From Mucilaginibacter sp. dw_454 (GTDB lineage: Bacteria; Bacteroidota; Bacteroidia; Sphingobacteriales; Sphingobacteriaceae), in the NCBI RefSeq assembly GCF_018449775.1, contig NZ_JAAVVB010000002.1, positions 682,001-746,000 of the forward strand: 64,000 nt of DNA, written 5' to 3'. Of the stretch, positions 35,572 through 44,572 are shown piece after piece. The translations under genes were made by a program, and so were the position numbers. The number at the start of each line of letters is the position of its first letter. The first letter of the stretch is position 1. The notes beneath the pieces were generated by a model, which saw nothing but the letters and a program-made list of their open reading frames with translations, did no database searches and was not told the DNA's origin.

Positions 35572-35697
35572 ACCATTTACCTATATTTACGGAGGATTTA
35601 AAATGAAACAACAACACAGAGATACGTTCAGTTAACATATAGAAATTAGTCGCATTCACATCTTCTTGGCCAACTGAAAACTGGTAATTTTTAAAAA

Positions 35698-35756
35698 ACA
35701 GCCGAGACAAGTGCAATGCCCGCTTAAACGCGGGCGTGCTTGTTCCTGGCTGTTTA
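35698..35756 (+). other. Extended hairpin in the intergenic region before rteC
   Basis: CAGCC and ACAAG pair with CTTGT and GGCTG around an inner GCCCGC-TTAAAC-GCGGGC stem, ending in TTT. It may terminate the TetR transcript. The rest of the 35572-35851 gap shows no gene. Confidence 0.45.
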
Positions 35757-35851
35757 GGTATACCAGTACCTCAGTTGGCCGGTTCATTCATTGCCCGCGT
35801 TTTTGTTAAAAAACGTTTTGCCCCACGGGCACTCACCAAATACCGATTTTT

Positions 35852-36694
35852 ATGATTTTTAAATATGCTGACAGGTTGTATAACGAACTGAACGGGGAAC
35901 TTACGGCCGTGAAACTGGATGAAGAACAACGGATAAAAATGCTGGAAGGATGTATCGTACTCTGTATTCGTTACCTGAAACGCCTGAAGGAATTCTTCAT
36001 GGAACATCCGCCTAAGGATAAAACAGAGGAGATCAGGTTCTTTAAGGAGGTGAAGCCTAAATTCAAATCCTTGCTGATCTTTTACCAGCAGGTGCTGAAT
36101 ATTGAAGCCCGCACGCCGGTAGGCGATACGGAATTAATATCAGATTTCTATTTCGGTGAAATGAAGATCCTGACACATTATTTTGAGCGGCAGGTTCTCT
36201 TTTACGAATACAACCGCATGGGATCGGATTACCTGGATGAGAAATATTATGTAAGGGGTGTTTATGATATCAAGCTCGGCCCGGACCATAGCCTGGTGGA
36301 CGGCGATCCTGCTTTTAATACCAGCCATGACAATACCCTGGCACATATCATGGCCAACGAGATGATCCTGGTCTGGTTACAAAAAAGCATCCTCCATACC
36401 AATAATAGGAAAGAATCGGATTTGGAGGCGCTCAAAGAACAGGAGTTAATTACCTGGACTGAAACCTCGACCGCGCTGGCTGAACTGGTTTATGGGCTCA
36501 AGGAAACCAAAGCTGTCAACAATGGCAACATTTCCATAGAGCGACTCACAAGATATATGGAGAGAGTTTTTCATACCAAGCTGGATAATGCTTATGACAC
36601 CTGGAATTACATCTGTACACGTGCCAACAAAACCATTTTCATGGACAAAATGAAGGTAGCCTTATTGGATAGAATAGCGCTCAAACTTCGTTGA
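35852..36694 (+). CDS. rteC: RteC-family regulator of conjugative transposon transfer
   Basis: 280 residues, mostly helical. Resembles RteC of the CTnDOT family: N-terminal helices, IRFFKEVKPKFKSLLIFYQQVLNIE, HYFERQVLFYEYNRMGSDYLDEKYYVR, and a C-terminal winged-helix-like part (LAELVYGLKETKAVNNGNISIERLTRYMERVF). In CTnDOT RteC activates excision genes. Here it lies between the metabolic cargo and the transfer genes, without RteA/RteB in view. Assignment by pattern of conserved blocks. Confidence 0.75.
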   Translation: MIFKYADRLYNELNGELTAVKLDEEQRIKMLEGCIVLCIRYLKRLKEFFMEHPPKDKTEEIRFFKEVKPKFKSLLIFYQQVLNIEARTPVGDTELISDFYFGEMKILTHYFERQVLFYEYNRMGSDYLDEKYYVRGVYDIKLGPDHSLVDGDPAFNTSHDNTLAHIMANEMILVWLQKSILHTNNRKESDLEALKEQELITWTETSTALAELVYGLKETKAVNNGNISIERLTRYMERVFHTKLDNAYDTWNYICTRANKTIFMDKMKVALLDRIALKLR

Positions 36695-36778
36695 TAAATA
36701 TTAATTAAAATTTCATAATTAATTAATTTAGAATGTGTTAAATTAGTTTTCAATTTCTCACATCCTAAATTTCTTATC

Positions 36779-38569
36779 ATGACAAAGGTACTTGTAACAC
36801 CCTATTTATCGCCCACACTGGTCTTATTGGCCTTTGATTGGGCAGATGGTTTTCAATCGAAGGATTTCCTTGGTTTTGCGATCAAGAGAACACCCGGCTT
36901 CAAGCCTAAAGCGGGCGGCAATGCCGCAGGATCGAGCTGGCTACCTAATCGACTGGGCTTTAACGGGCCAAATCCCGATGGTGGCGATATGCCAAGTAAT
37001 ACCAACCCGATCCAACATTTTGAATGGTGGGACGCGAATATCCGGACGGAAGATCGCGGCCAGAATTTCGAATACGATGTTTATCCAGTAACTGGCACTT
37101 TTGATAACCTGCAAACAGTCGACGCCGCAATGACGACTATTAAGGTTACGATCCCGGAAACCGAAGAGAAGGGAATTGGGACCTATTTTAATCGCGCAGT
37201 AGTCAGTTCCCAGGCCTTTTCCGTCGAATTTGGCAACATCACCACGCACCAGCAATATGTCGATGCGCTTTCCTGGTTATCCAATGGAATGGATCAGGCC
37301 TTACTTGATTTCATCAGCAAGGCAAAGGGGATCGGCATGGCCGGGGCTTCCTACCACCTGACCGATAACCAATGGGTTATTCCTGCATTGCAAAATTATA
37401 ATGCCGATGCGTCGTTCATTTATTTTTATAAAGCCCCTTCGCAGGCTACCGGTAAGGGTGGCGATAATGCCAATGCCAAAACACTCCAAACCTTAAAAGC
37501 CAATAATAAGATCAAATTCTATGTCCGTACAAAGACCAACATCATGCACGATAAATTTATCGTTCGCACAAAAGGCGATGGGGATGGGGATGCCGAGGCA
37601 GTCTTGACTGGTACGGCAAATTTTACAACAGAAGGGCTGACACAGCAGGCAAATGTGATCCATACCTTTGAGTCGCCGGATTTAGCTGCTCTATATTTGG
37701 AACGGCAGATACTGCTAAGGACTGATCCTGATGTCAGCAAGACAGCGGCAGGTGCCGCCTGGTCTAAAGAGATTATAATGGAAGACGCCGCACTGCGTGT
37801 GTTCTTTGCGCCGGAACAACCAGCAGCCAAGAAAGGAGATCCGCTGTCGGGGTCACGGCAGTCTATTGATGCTGTGGTTAACGCGGTTAAGAATGCAAAA
37901 AGCTCCGTCATGTTTAGCCTTTTTTCGGCAACAGACAAACCCCTGCTTGATGCTTGCCTCGCAGTGGCCGATGGTGGGAAACTTATGCGGGGCTTGGTGA
38001 ATTCGATCAGCAAGGAAGACCCGGCAGCCAAGGGCGATCAAGCGGAAAATGCCTCCACCGTAGCTGCTACCTGGTTATATGAACGTTCCAAAGATGATAA
38101 CATGGTTGTCGGGCACGACAGTTTCAGCACCAAAGATACTCCGGCAGGGTTTTTGCCAGAAACCAGCGTGCTGACTGATCCGTCATTGCCTAAGCCAAAA
38201 ACAAGTGGGAGTGATTTCATTCCACCTGTTTTTGTCCATCAAAAGATCGTTATCATTGACGGCACAACCGATAGCCCGACAATTTATGTAGGTTCAGCGA
38301 ATCTAAGCGGGAATTCTACCTGGCATAACGATGAAAACCTGCTGGAGATTACCAAATGCCCGCGTTTGGGCAAAGCCTATGTTGCCGAATTCATGCGCTT
38401 ATACGAACAATACCGGGCGCGTTATGCCTGGAATGCCAGCCATCCGGACGGTAACGCGACGAAACAAACTTTTAGCTTGACCAAAGATACCAGTTGGGCT
38501 GCAAAAGACTACAAGGCGGGTACAATGGAATTCCTCGCAAGGAAAGTTTTTACAGGTCAGGATATTTAG
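36779..38569 (+). CDS. Phospholipase D-like domain protein
   Basis: 596 residues. Two HKD-type halves are seen: the first MHDKFIVRTKG (His257, Lys259) followed by LTGTANFT, the second VHQKIVIIDG near 485 followed by YVGSANLSGNS. The second keeps HxK(x)4D; in the first a Thr (264) replaces the Asp. No signal peptide or membrane helix. PLD-fold enzymes of this kind can be lipases or nucleases. It has a terminator behind it and stands alone between rteC and the tra operon. A cargo defence or effector protein is a reasonable guess. Confidence 0.72.
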   Translation: MTKVLVTPYLSPTLVLLAFDWADGFQSKDFLGFAIKRTPGFKPKAGGNAAGSSWLPNRLGFNGPNPDGGDMPSNTNPIQHFEWWDANIRTEDRGQNFEYDVYPVTGTFDNLQTVDAAMTTIKVTIPETEEKGIGTYFNRAVVSSQAFSVEFGNITTHQQYVDALSWLSNGMDQALLDFISKAKGIGMAGASYHLTDNQWVIPALQNYNADASFIYFYKAPSQATGKGGDNANAKTLQTLKANNKIKFYVRTKTNIMHDKFIVRTKGDGDGDAEAVLTGTANFTTEGLTQQANVIHTFESPDLAALYLERQILLRTDPDVSKTAAGAAWSKEIIMEDAALRVFFAPEQPAAKKGDPLSGSRQSIDAVVNAVKNAKSSVMFSLFSATDKPLLDACLAVADGGKLMRGLVNSISKEDPAAKGDQAENASTVAATWLYERSKDDNMVVGHDSFSTKDTPAGFLPETSVLTDPSLPKPKTSGSDFIPPVFVHQKIVIIDGTTDSPTIYVGSANLSGNSTWHNDENLLEITKCPRLGKAYVAEFMRLYEQYRARYAWNASHPDGNATKQTFSLTKDTSWAAKDYKAGTMEFLARKVFTGQDI

Positions 38570-38586
38570 CCAATTCTTAAAAAGAC

Positions 38587-38618
38587 AAAAAGCATGTTGA
38601 TCTCAGCATGCTTTTTTT
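38587..38618 (+). terminator. Rho-independent terminator after the PLD-like gene
   Basis: AAAAAGCATG-t-TGA / TCA-g-CATGC stem followed by TTTTTTT. Confidence 0.85.
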
Positions 38619-38723
38619 AAAAAAAGTTTACTCCGACCCCTGATACCCTCGGCTATTCCCGCATTTTTTCCAGCACAATTTTGATGCGGCCCGGCAATGT
38701 CGCCGGGCTGTAATCAAAATTTT

Positions 38724-39230
38724 ATGCATTATTATTTAACCTGGGGGCAGTTTGCGCTCCTCTTGACCGCTGCCCTTGCGGTCTACTACCTGATCATTTT
38801 CCATAAGGAGATCGCTGCGTTATTTAACACACCGGAACGGCCGCTGCAAAAGGCTTCACCCGAAAATGTCATGGGCTTGGTGCGCGAGGATGAGGCCGAA
38901 ATGAATTTAGTAAGCAGCGATGAGCTGGAGTTTGCGCCTGACGAAGAATTCATAGCGCCGCCAGCCGATAAAAGCAAAACACTGCTGCTGGGCGGACTGG
39001 CGGATTTTATGCAGGAACTCAAAACACTGATCCGCATCACGATTGAGGCGGAGGACACCAAAGAAAATTTCTTGTCCCTGTTCCGCCTGGTCGCCTCCAG
39101 GTACTCACAACTATTGGACGGCTCCTTTAACCAGTCCATTATCAGCTATGTATTGGACAGCGACCTGCCCATTAACCTTTCTCAGAACGAATTAAAACAA
39201 ACCCTGAACGATTTAAATCATGAAGAATAA
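38724..39230 (+). CDS. Conserved conjugation-module protein, single membrane helix
   Basis: 168 residues from ATG 38724; an earlier in-frame start (38697) adds nine residues. One membrane helix (FALLLTAALAVYYLIIF, about 8-25), then an acidic linker (residues 55-85) and a helical C-terminus (FLSLFRLVASRYSQLLDGSFNQSIISYVL). It overlaps traE by 11 bp and so opens the tra operon. Similar small proteins precede traE in Bacteroidota elements; I give no tra letter. Confidence 0.65.
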   Translation: MHYYLTWGQFALLLTAALAVYYLIIFHKEIAALFNTPERPLQKASPENVMGLVREDEAEMNLVSSDELEFAPDEEFIAPPADKSKTLLLGGLADFMQELKTLIRITIEAEDTKENFLSLFRLVASRYSQLLDGSFNQSIISYVLDSDLPINLSQNELKQTLNDLNHEE

Positions 39231-39579
39231 TTTGAAATCTCCATTCATATCTCCTAAAAGATCAATTGCAGCCAAATGGTGGCTGTTAAGTGTAACACTC
39301 ATTTGCTATGAAATGCTGGCGAACGCCGGTAATGTGCTTGCACAGGACGGCAACGCGGGTATCCAGCAGGCAACTACGATGGTGCAGGGCTATTTCAGTA
39401 CCGGTTGTACGCTGATGTATGCCATTGGCGCGGTTGTCGGCATCGTGGGTGCCATAAAAGTTTATCAAAAATGGAATGCAGGTGAACCGGATACCGGCAA
39501 GGTGGCCGCCTCCTGGTTTGGCAGCTGTATCTTTTTGGTGGTGGTTGCTACGGTGATCAAAAGCTTCTTTGGGTTATGA
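39220..39579 (+). CDS. traE: Conjugative transposon protein TraE (DUF4134)
   Basis: 119 residues. Signal-like N-terminus, then GIQQATTMVQGYFSTGCTLMYAIGAVVGIVGAIKVYQKW and a second hydrophobic helix at the end (CIFLVVVATVIKSFFGL). This is the DUF4134 pattern, thought to be a pilin-like or channel-forming inner-membrane component of the type IV secretion system. Its stop overlaps the traF start (ATGA). Confidence 0.85.
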   Translation: MKNNLKSPFISPKRSIAAKWWLLSVTLICYEMLANAGNVLAQDGNAGIQQATTMVQGYFSTGCTLMYAIGAVVGIVGAIKVYQKWNAGEPDTGKVAASWFGSCIFLVVVATVIKSFFGL

Positions 39580-39920
39580 GCAGCATTTATCAGATCAATA
39601 AAGGAATCAATAAAAGTATTGAATTTAAGGGTTTGCGGGCGCAGTACATTGGTTACCTCGCTGCCGGCCTGGTTGCTCTGCTCATTCTTTTCGCCATCCT
39701 GTATATCACCGGTGTCAATATGTACCTGTGCCTGTTCCTGATTTTCGGATCAGGCGCGGCGCTGGTAACCGGCGTCTTCCGCATGAGCCATAAATACGGG
39801 CAGTATGGATTGATGAAGAGGGGCGCTAAGCGCGGTATTCCCATATATCTCAAATTCCGTTCACGAAAATTATTTACTAACAACCTATATGAACATCGAA
39901 AAAATATTCCCGGTTTATAA
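39576..39920 (+). CDS. traF: Conjugative transposon protein TraF (DUF4133)
   Basis: 114 residues with two membrane helices (about 28-50 and 52-68), sequence INKGINKSIEFKGLRAQYI at the start, as in VirB3-like DUF4133 proteins. Overlaps traE by 4 bp and traG by 32 bp. VirB3-like proteins help place the VirB4 ATPase at the membrane. Confidence 0.87.
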   Translation: MSSIYQINKGINKSIEFKGLRAQYIGYLAAGLVALLILFAILYITGVNMYLCLFLIFGSGAALVTGVFRMSHKYGQYGLMKRGAKRGIPIYLKFRSRKLFTNNLYEHRKNIPGL

Positions 39921-42312
39921 AGTGGAGCACGGGTGCCTGGTCTCTGCGCAGGGCGATCTGACGGTCGCCTTCCGGGCGACCTTGCCCGATATTTTTACCT
40001 TGTCCGGTGCCGATTACGATACCCTGCACCAAAGCTGGGTAAGGGCACTGCGTGTCTTGCCTAAACATAGCATCCTGCATAAGCAGGATGTTTTTACCCG
40101 GAACAGTTTCCAGCCCGGGCCCGGTGCGCAAAGTTTCCTTTCTAAGGCGGCAGATAACTATTTTAAAGGCCGTCCTTTCCTTGACCATACCTGTACCATT
40201 TACCTCTGCAAAAAGGCGGAGGACCGCAAAGCGGCCAGCAGCGCCTACTCGGGTTTGATGCGCAAAAGTATTGCGCCAAAGCAAACAACGGATAACAGGC
40301 TCTTCCTGGAATTCATGGAAAAGGCCGGGCAGTTTGAACGCATCCTTTCAGATAGCGGCCTGATCAAACTGCGGCGTTTGAATGACGATGAATTGGCAGG
40401 CACTGCTATAAAGCCGGGTGTACTGGAACAATATTGCTGGCTCTTAAACGAAAATGACCGCCCGCTTATTAAAGATGTACACCTGAAAGAGCGTATACAG
40501 ATCGGTGACGGCCATTGCCAGTTGTTTACCTTATCGGACGCCGAAGACTTACCTTCACTTTGCGGCAGCAGGATCAGTTATGATAAATACAGTACCGACC
40601 AGACCAGGTTCCCCATTGGCTTTGCGGCGCAGCTGAATTTATTACTGGATTGCAACCATTGTTACAACCAATACATTTTTATCGACGATGCGGCTAAGAC
40701 CATGAAGCTGCTGGAATCAAAAAAACAGCGGCTGCAATCGCTCTCGGCCTATAGCCGGGAAAACGCTATCGCCCGTGATGCCTGCAATGACTTTTTAAAC
40801 GAAGCGATCAGCCAGGGGCGGCTGCCGGTCAAGGCGCATTTTAACGTGATGGCCTGGACGGATGATATAACCCAATTACAGGATATCAAAAACCAGGTCG
40901 GGTCGGCTATGGCGCAGATCGGTGCAGTGGCCAAACAGGAAACGGACGGCGCACCGCAAATATGGTGGGCGGGTATTCCCGGTAACGCGGCAGATTTCCC
41001 GATGAATGACACCTTCGATACCTTTTTGGAACAGGCGACCTGTTTCCTGAACCTGGAAAGCAATTATTCCAGCGACGAAACGGGCATCCGCTTTTCCGAC
41101 CGCCTAAGCGGTAAGCCGGTACTGGTGGACCTGTTCGATGCGCCGCGCGCTAAAGGGATCACCTCGAATATGGGCATGCTGGTATGCGGTACCTCCGGTG
41201 GCGGAAAGTCGATGACGGTCAATCACATTTTGCGCACGCTGTATGACCAGGGGGCACATTGCGTAACGGTCGACATCGGCGGCAGTTATTTGGGGCTGTG
41301 CGAACTTGTTGGCGGTTATTACTTTACCTATACCGAAGACAACCCGATCAAATTCAATCCTTTCTTTTTACCGGAGGGCGTAGTGCTGGATACCGAAAAG
41401 AAGGAGAGTTTAAAGGCGCTCTTAGTAGCCCTTTGGAAACAGGAAAACGAAAACTTTAACCGCAGCGAGTACGTCGCCTTATCCAATGCCTTGCAGGGCT
41501 ATTACCAGCAAAACACTGGATTCCCTTCCTTTAATTCCTTTTATGAATACCTTGAAAACCATTATGTCGAAGTGCTCAAATCACACAAGGTCAAGGACCG
41601 CGACTTTGACATTGACAATTTTCTGTATGTTTTGCGGCCTTATTACAAGGGCGGTGAATTCGATTATTTGTTAAATGCCACCGAAAACCTGGACCTGCTG
41701 AACCAGCGCTTCGTGGTCATAGAGCTGGATCAGATCAAGGACCATCCCATTTTATTTCCAGTCGTTACGCTGATTTGTATGGAGCTATTCCTGTCCAAGA
41801 TGCGCAAGCTGAAAGGTGTCCGCAAGGTATTAACGATAGATGAAGCCTGGAAGGCGATAGCCAAGTCGGGTATGGCCGAATTCCTCAAATACGCCTTCAA
41901 GACGATCCGAAAATTTAACGGTATCCCTTGCGTGGTAACGCAGGAACTGGACGACCTGGTGAGCTCACCCATCATCAAAGATGCCATCATCAATAATGCC
42001 GATATCAAGATATTGATGGACATGAAGAAGTTCCTGCACAAGTTCGATAAGCTACAGGATACCCTCGGACTATCCGACAAAGGCAAAGCTATCCTGCTTT
42101 CGGTCAACAAGGACGACCGTGAGATATTCATTGACATTGGTGGCCAGGTGATGAAGGTCTACCGGAATCAGCTCAGCCCGGAGGAATATTTCGCATTTAC
42201 CACTGAAGGCAAGGAAAGGGTCAGGGTGCAGGAATATGCGGCCAAATATGGCAACATGGAGAAAGGTATCACCGCCATCGCTAATGAACACAAAAACAAA
42301 TCCAAATCATGA
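39889..42312 (+). CDS. traG: TraG-family VirB4-like conjugation ATPase
   Basis: 807 residues. N-terminal DUF3875 block (IEKIFPVYKVEHGCLVSAQGD) and a C-terminal ATPase with Walker A GTSGGGKSMT at about 434-443 and Walker B KVLTIDEAWKAI near 650. It powers assembly and transport of the type IV secretion channel. The start at 39889 overlaps traF by 32 bp. Full length for the family, so the motor seems intact. Homologous to TraG of CTnDOT. Confidence 0.94.
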   Translation: MNIEKIFPVYKVEHGCLVSAQGDLTVAFRATLPDIFTLSGADYDTLHQSWVRALRVLPKHSILHKQDVFTRNSFQPGPGAQSFLSKAADNYFKGRPFLDHTCTIYLCKKAEDRKAASSAYSGLMRKSIAPKQTTDNRLFLEFMEKAGQFERILSDSGLIKLRRLNDDELAGTAIKPGVLEQYCWLLNENDRPLIKDVHLKERIQIGDGHCQLFTLSDAEDLPSLCGSRISYDKYSTDQTRFPIGFAAQLNLLLDCNHCYNQYIFIDDAAKTMKLLESKKQRLQSLSAYSRENAIARDACNDFLNEAISQGRLPVKAHFNVMAWTDDITQLQDIKNQVGSAMAQIGAVAKQETDGAPQIWWAGIPGNAADFPMNDTFDTFLEQATCFLNLESNYSSDETGIRFSDRLSGKPVLVDLFDAPRAKGITSNMGMLVCGTSGGGKSMTVNHILRTLYDQGAHCVTVDIGGSYLGLCELVGGYYFTYTEDNPIKFNPFFLPEGVVLDTEKKESLKALLVALWKQENENFNRSEYVALSNALQGYYQQNTGFPSFNSFYEYLENHYVEVLKSHKVKDRDFDIDNFLYVLRPYYKGGEFDYLLNATENLDLLNQRFVVIELDQIKDHPILFPVVTLICMELFLSKMRKLKGVRKVLTIDEAWKAIAKSGMAEFLKYAFKTIRKFNGIPCVVTQELDDLVSSPIIKDAIINNADIKILMDMKKFLHKFDKLQDTLGLSDKGKAILLSVNKDDREIFIDIGGQVMKVYRNQLSPEEYFAFTTEGKERVRVQEYAAKYGNMEKGITAIANEHKNKSKS

Positions 42313-42689
42313 GAACATTCATTCTAAAAATAATACTGCTGCCTATCAGCCTCCTGGCTGCCTGCGGTGGCAAAAGCCGGGAGGTCAGGGACTTTATACC
42401 CGGCACGTATGTTAACCATGCCCAAAGTGCTTATAGCATAGCTGACGATACGCTGGTGATTAAGGCTGATGCGCTTACCGAGAACGGTTACCAGCTTACA
42501 CGCAGGACCGGCTTTAGCCGGGTACTGAACGGGCAATTGCAAGCGACACAGCATAAGACCAAAGTTTTTACCGCCGTTTGGGATGAGGCGAAGCAAACTC
42601 TTCAAATCACGCAAAACGGTCTTATCATTCTGTTCCAGCCCGGCGGGCATCAATTAGAGATCGCAAACAGTAAATACCGCAAGCTATGA
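42309..42689 (+). CDS. Small lipoprotein of the tra operon
   Basis: 126 residues with lipobox LLAACG near the N-terminus (Cys at about 19). The rest is a small beta-rich domain (GTYVNHAQSAYSIADDTLVI, GYQLTRRTGFSRV, QTLQITQNGLIILFQPG). It overlaps traG and the next gene by 4 bp each (ATGA), so it is a genuine operon member. Possibly an outer-membrane pilotin-like part or an entry-exclusion protein. No letter assigned. Confidence 0.65.
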   Translation: MRTFILKIILLPISLLAACGGKSREVRDFIPGTYVNHAQSAYSIADDTLVIKADALTENGYQLTRRTGFSRVLNGQLQATQHKTKVFTAVWDEAKQTLQITQNGLIILFQPGGHQLEIANSKYRKL

Positions 42690-43369
42690 GAATTTATAAA
42701 ATTGTATTACCTGTCAGTATGGTCGTCGTCCTGGCGGCCTTGCCTGATAAAAAAGCTAACGCGCAGTTTGTGATCAGCACCGTACTCAATGAAACGGTCG
42801 GCAAGGTGATCCGCGCCATTGACCTGGAGGTGCAAAAGGCGCAAAACAAAACGATCTGGCTTCAAAACGCGCAGAAAACCATCGAAAATCAACTCAACCA
42901 AATGAAGCTGTCACAGATCGCCGGCGTTAACCAGCAGCAGCAAACCCTGTTCAGCAACTATTATCAGGAGCTTTTTAAAGTCAAGGATATCATCAACGAT
43001 TATGAACAGGTCCGAAACATAACACTCGAACAAGAAGCGCTGGTCAAAGAATACCAAAGCGCCTGGTCGTTGACCCAGCAGGATAAGCACTTTAGTGTTT
43101 CGGAGCTGCAATACATTTCGACCGTTTACACCGGGATCCTGAAAACCAGCGTCAATAACCTGGATCAGCTGATGACTTTGATAAAATCATTCCAAACGCA
43201 AATGAGTGACGGCAAGCGGATGGATCTGATCAACAAAACTTCCAAAAACGTCGACCAGAATTACAATGACCTTAAACAGTTCAACAATGAAAACATTATG
43301 CTCAGCCTGCAAAGGGCCAATGACGAAAACGATATTCAGGCTACTAAAAATTTGTACGGTATTAATTAG
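42686..43369 (+). CDS. Secreted TraI-like conjugation protein, copy 1
   Basis: 227 residues with signal peptide ending at KKANAQ. A long helical, coiled-coil-prone protein (VQKAQNKTIWLQNAQKTIENQLNQMK). The C-terminal third has the pattern LQYISTVYTGILKTSVNNLDQL, MSDGKRM, QRANDENDIQATKNLY, shared with the next two genes. It resembles DUF4141/TraI-type proteins of Bacteroidota elements, thought to act in the periplasm like VirB5. Overlaps the lipoprotein gene by 4 bp and the next gene by 50 bp. Confidence 0.72.
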   Translation: MRIYKIVLPVSMVVVLAALPDKKANAQFVISTVLNETVGKVIRAIDLEVQKAQNKTIWLQNAQKTIENQLNQMKLSQIAGVNQQQQTLFSNYYQELFKVKDIINDYEQVRNITLEQEALVKEYQSAWSLTQQDKHFSVSELQYISTVYTGILKTSVNNLDQLMTLIKSFQTQMSDGKRMDLINKTSKNVDQNYNDLKQFNNENIMLSLQRANDENDIQATKNLYGIN

Positions 43370-43964
43370 CATGGTTACGACCGCAAGTGCGCAAAGCTTT
43401 AGTTTCAGCGACCTGTTTAACCAAACCAGCAAGCAAAAGAATTATTACTTACAGCAAATCGCGGCCTATGAAGCTTTTGAGTCGGAGTTGAAAATGGGCT
43501 ATAATGTCATGAAGCACGGCTTGTCCGGCATTGCCGAGATCAATACAGCCGAGTTGAACGCGCACAGCGCCTATTATACTTCGCTCAAAACACCGGGCAC
43601 TGCTGTCAAAAACAGTACGCAGGTACAGGATATCTTAACCTGGCAAAGCGATATAACCAATAGTTTCAGCCAGCCTTTTAACGGCCTCACCGATGATGAA
43701 CAAAGCTATATCGGCTTAGTTAAAAGCAATTTGCTGCAAGCCTGTAATGCCGATCTGACCAAACTGCAAGACCTTTTGCAATATGGCACCTGGCAAATGA
43801 CGGAAGATGAGCGGCTCAAACGGCTGGACAAAATCCATAGCGACATGCAGGATAAATACCAGTTCTCGCAAAGCTTTGCTGGTTCGGTGCACTTACTGGC
43901 CGTCCAACGGCAGCAGGGAGCTAATGACACACAAACCTTAAAATCCTTGTATGAAACGAATTAA
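43320..43964 (+). CDS. Secreted TraI-like conjugation protein, copy 2
   Basis: 214 residues from ATG 43320. That start gives a good signal peptide (KTIFRLLKICTVLISMVTTASAQ) but overlaps the previous gene by 50 bp; the later ATG at 43371 would remove most of the signal. Mature protein is helical; the C-terminal part (DEQSYIGLVKSNLLQACNAD, MTEDERLKRLDKI, QRQQGANDTQTLKSLY) matches copies 1 and 3. Overlaps copy 3 by 14 bp. Likely a paralogue produced by duplication. Confidence 0.68.
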   Translation: MTKTIFRLLKICTVLISMVTTASAQSFSFSDLFNQTSKQKNYYLQQIAAYEAFESELKMGYNVMKHGLSGIAEINTAELNAHSAYYTSLKTPGTAVKNSTQVQDILTWQSDITNSFSQPFNGLTDDEQSYIGLVKSNLLQACNADLTKLQDLLQYGTWQMTEDERLKRLDKIHSDMQDKYQFSQSFAGSVHLLAVQRQQGANDTQTLKSLYETN

Positions 43965-44568
43965 GATCTTATTGGTGTTACTGTTATTTAGCGCATTGGG
44001 TGCCAAAGCCCAAAGCAGCGACATGGTACAGCTTATCCTTGACATCGAAAAGCTGACCCAGCTCAAGGGAATTTTGTCCGACATGAAAACTGGCTACACA
44101 ATTATTGACGGTGGTTACAATGAAGTTAAAAGCATCGAAAGCGGCAACTTTAACTTGCACAGCACCTTTTTGAATGGTCTGCTCATGGTCAGCCCGGCCG
44201 TCGCTAAATATGGCCATGTCGCCGACATTATTTTGGAGCAGGGCTATATCGTTACAGAGTACACGCGCTATTATAAACAGTTCCAAAGCGGCGGCCATTT
44301 TAACGCCGATGAGCTGGCTTATATGGCTAACGTTTATACCACGCTCTTACAGCAAAGCCTCCAAAATATCAGCCAGTTAGCCGATATTTTAGCAAGTGGT
44401 AAGCTACGTATGAGCGATGATGAAAGGCTCCGCGCTATTGATGGTATTTATTACGATACGAATGATAAGCTCACCTTCCTGCGGCATTTTGACCAGGAAA
44501 CCGCCGTGCTGGACATGCAGCGGCAACATGCTTTAAACGATCTATCCACTTTACAAAAACTCTATTAA
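43951..44568 (+). CDS. Secreted TraI-like conjugation protein, copy 3
   Basis: 205 residues with signal peptide (KRIKILLVLLLFSALGAKAQ). Helical; C-terminal pattern ADELAYMANVYTTLLQQSL, LRMSDDERLRAIDGIYYD, QRQHALNDLSTLQKLY as in the two preceding genes. Ends 4 bp before traJ. Probably periplasmic. Confidence 0.7.
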   Translation: MKRIKILLVLLLFSALGAKAQSSDMVQLILDIEKLTQLKGILSDMKTGYTIIDGGYNEVKSIESGNFNLHSTFLNGLLMVSPAVAKYGHVADIILEQGYIVTEYTRYYKQFQSGGHFNADELAYMANVYTTLLQQSLQNISQLADILASGKLRMSDDERLRAIDGIYYDTNDKLTFLRHFDQETAVLDMQRQHALNDLSTLQKLY

Positions 44569-44572
44569 AATT

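Noticed and set aside
37519..38031. 170-codon minus-strand open frame
   Set aside because: Antisense to the PLD-like gene; Ser/Ala-rich shadow.
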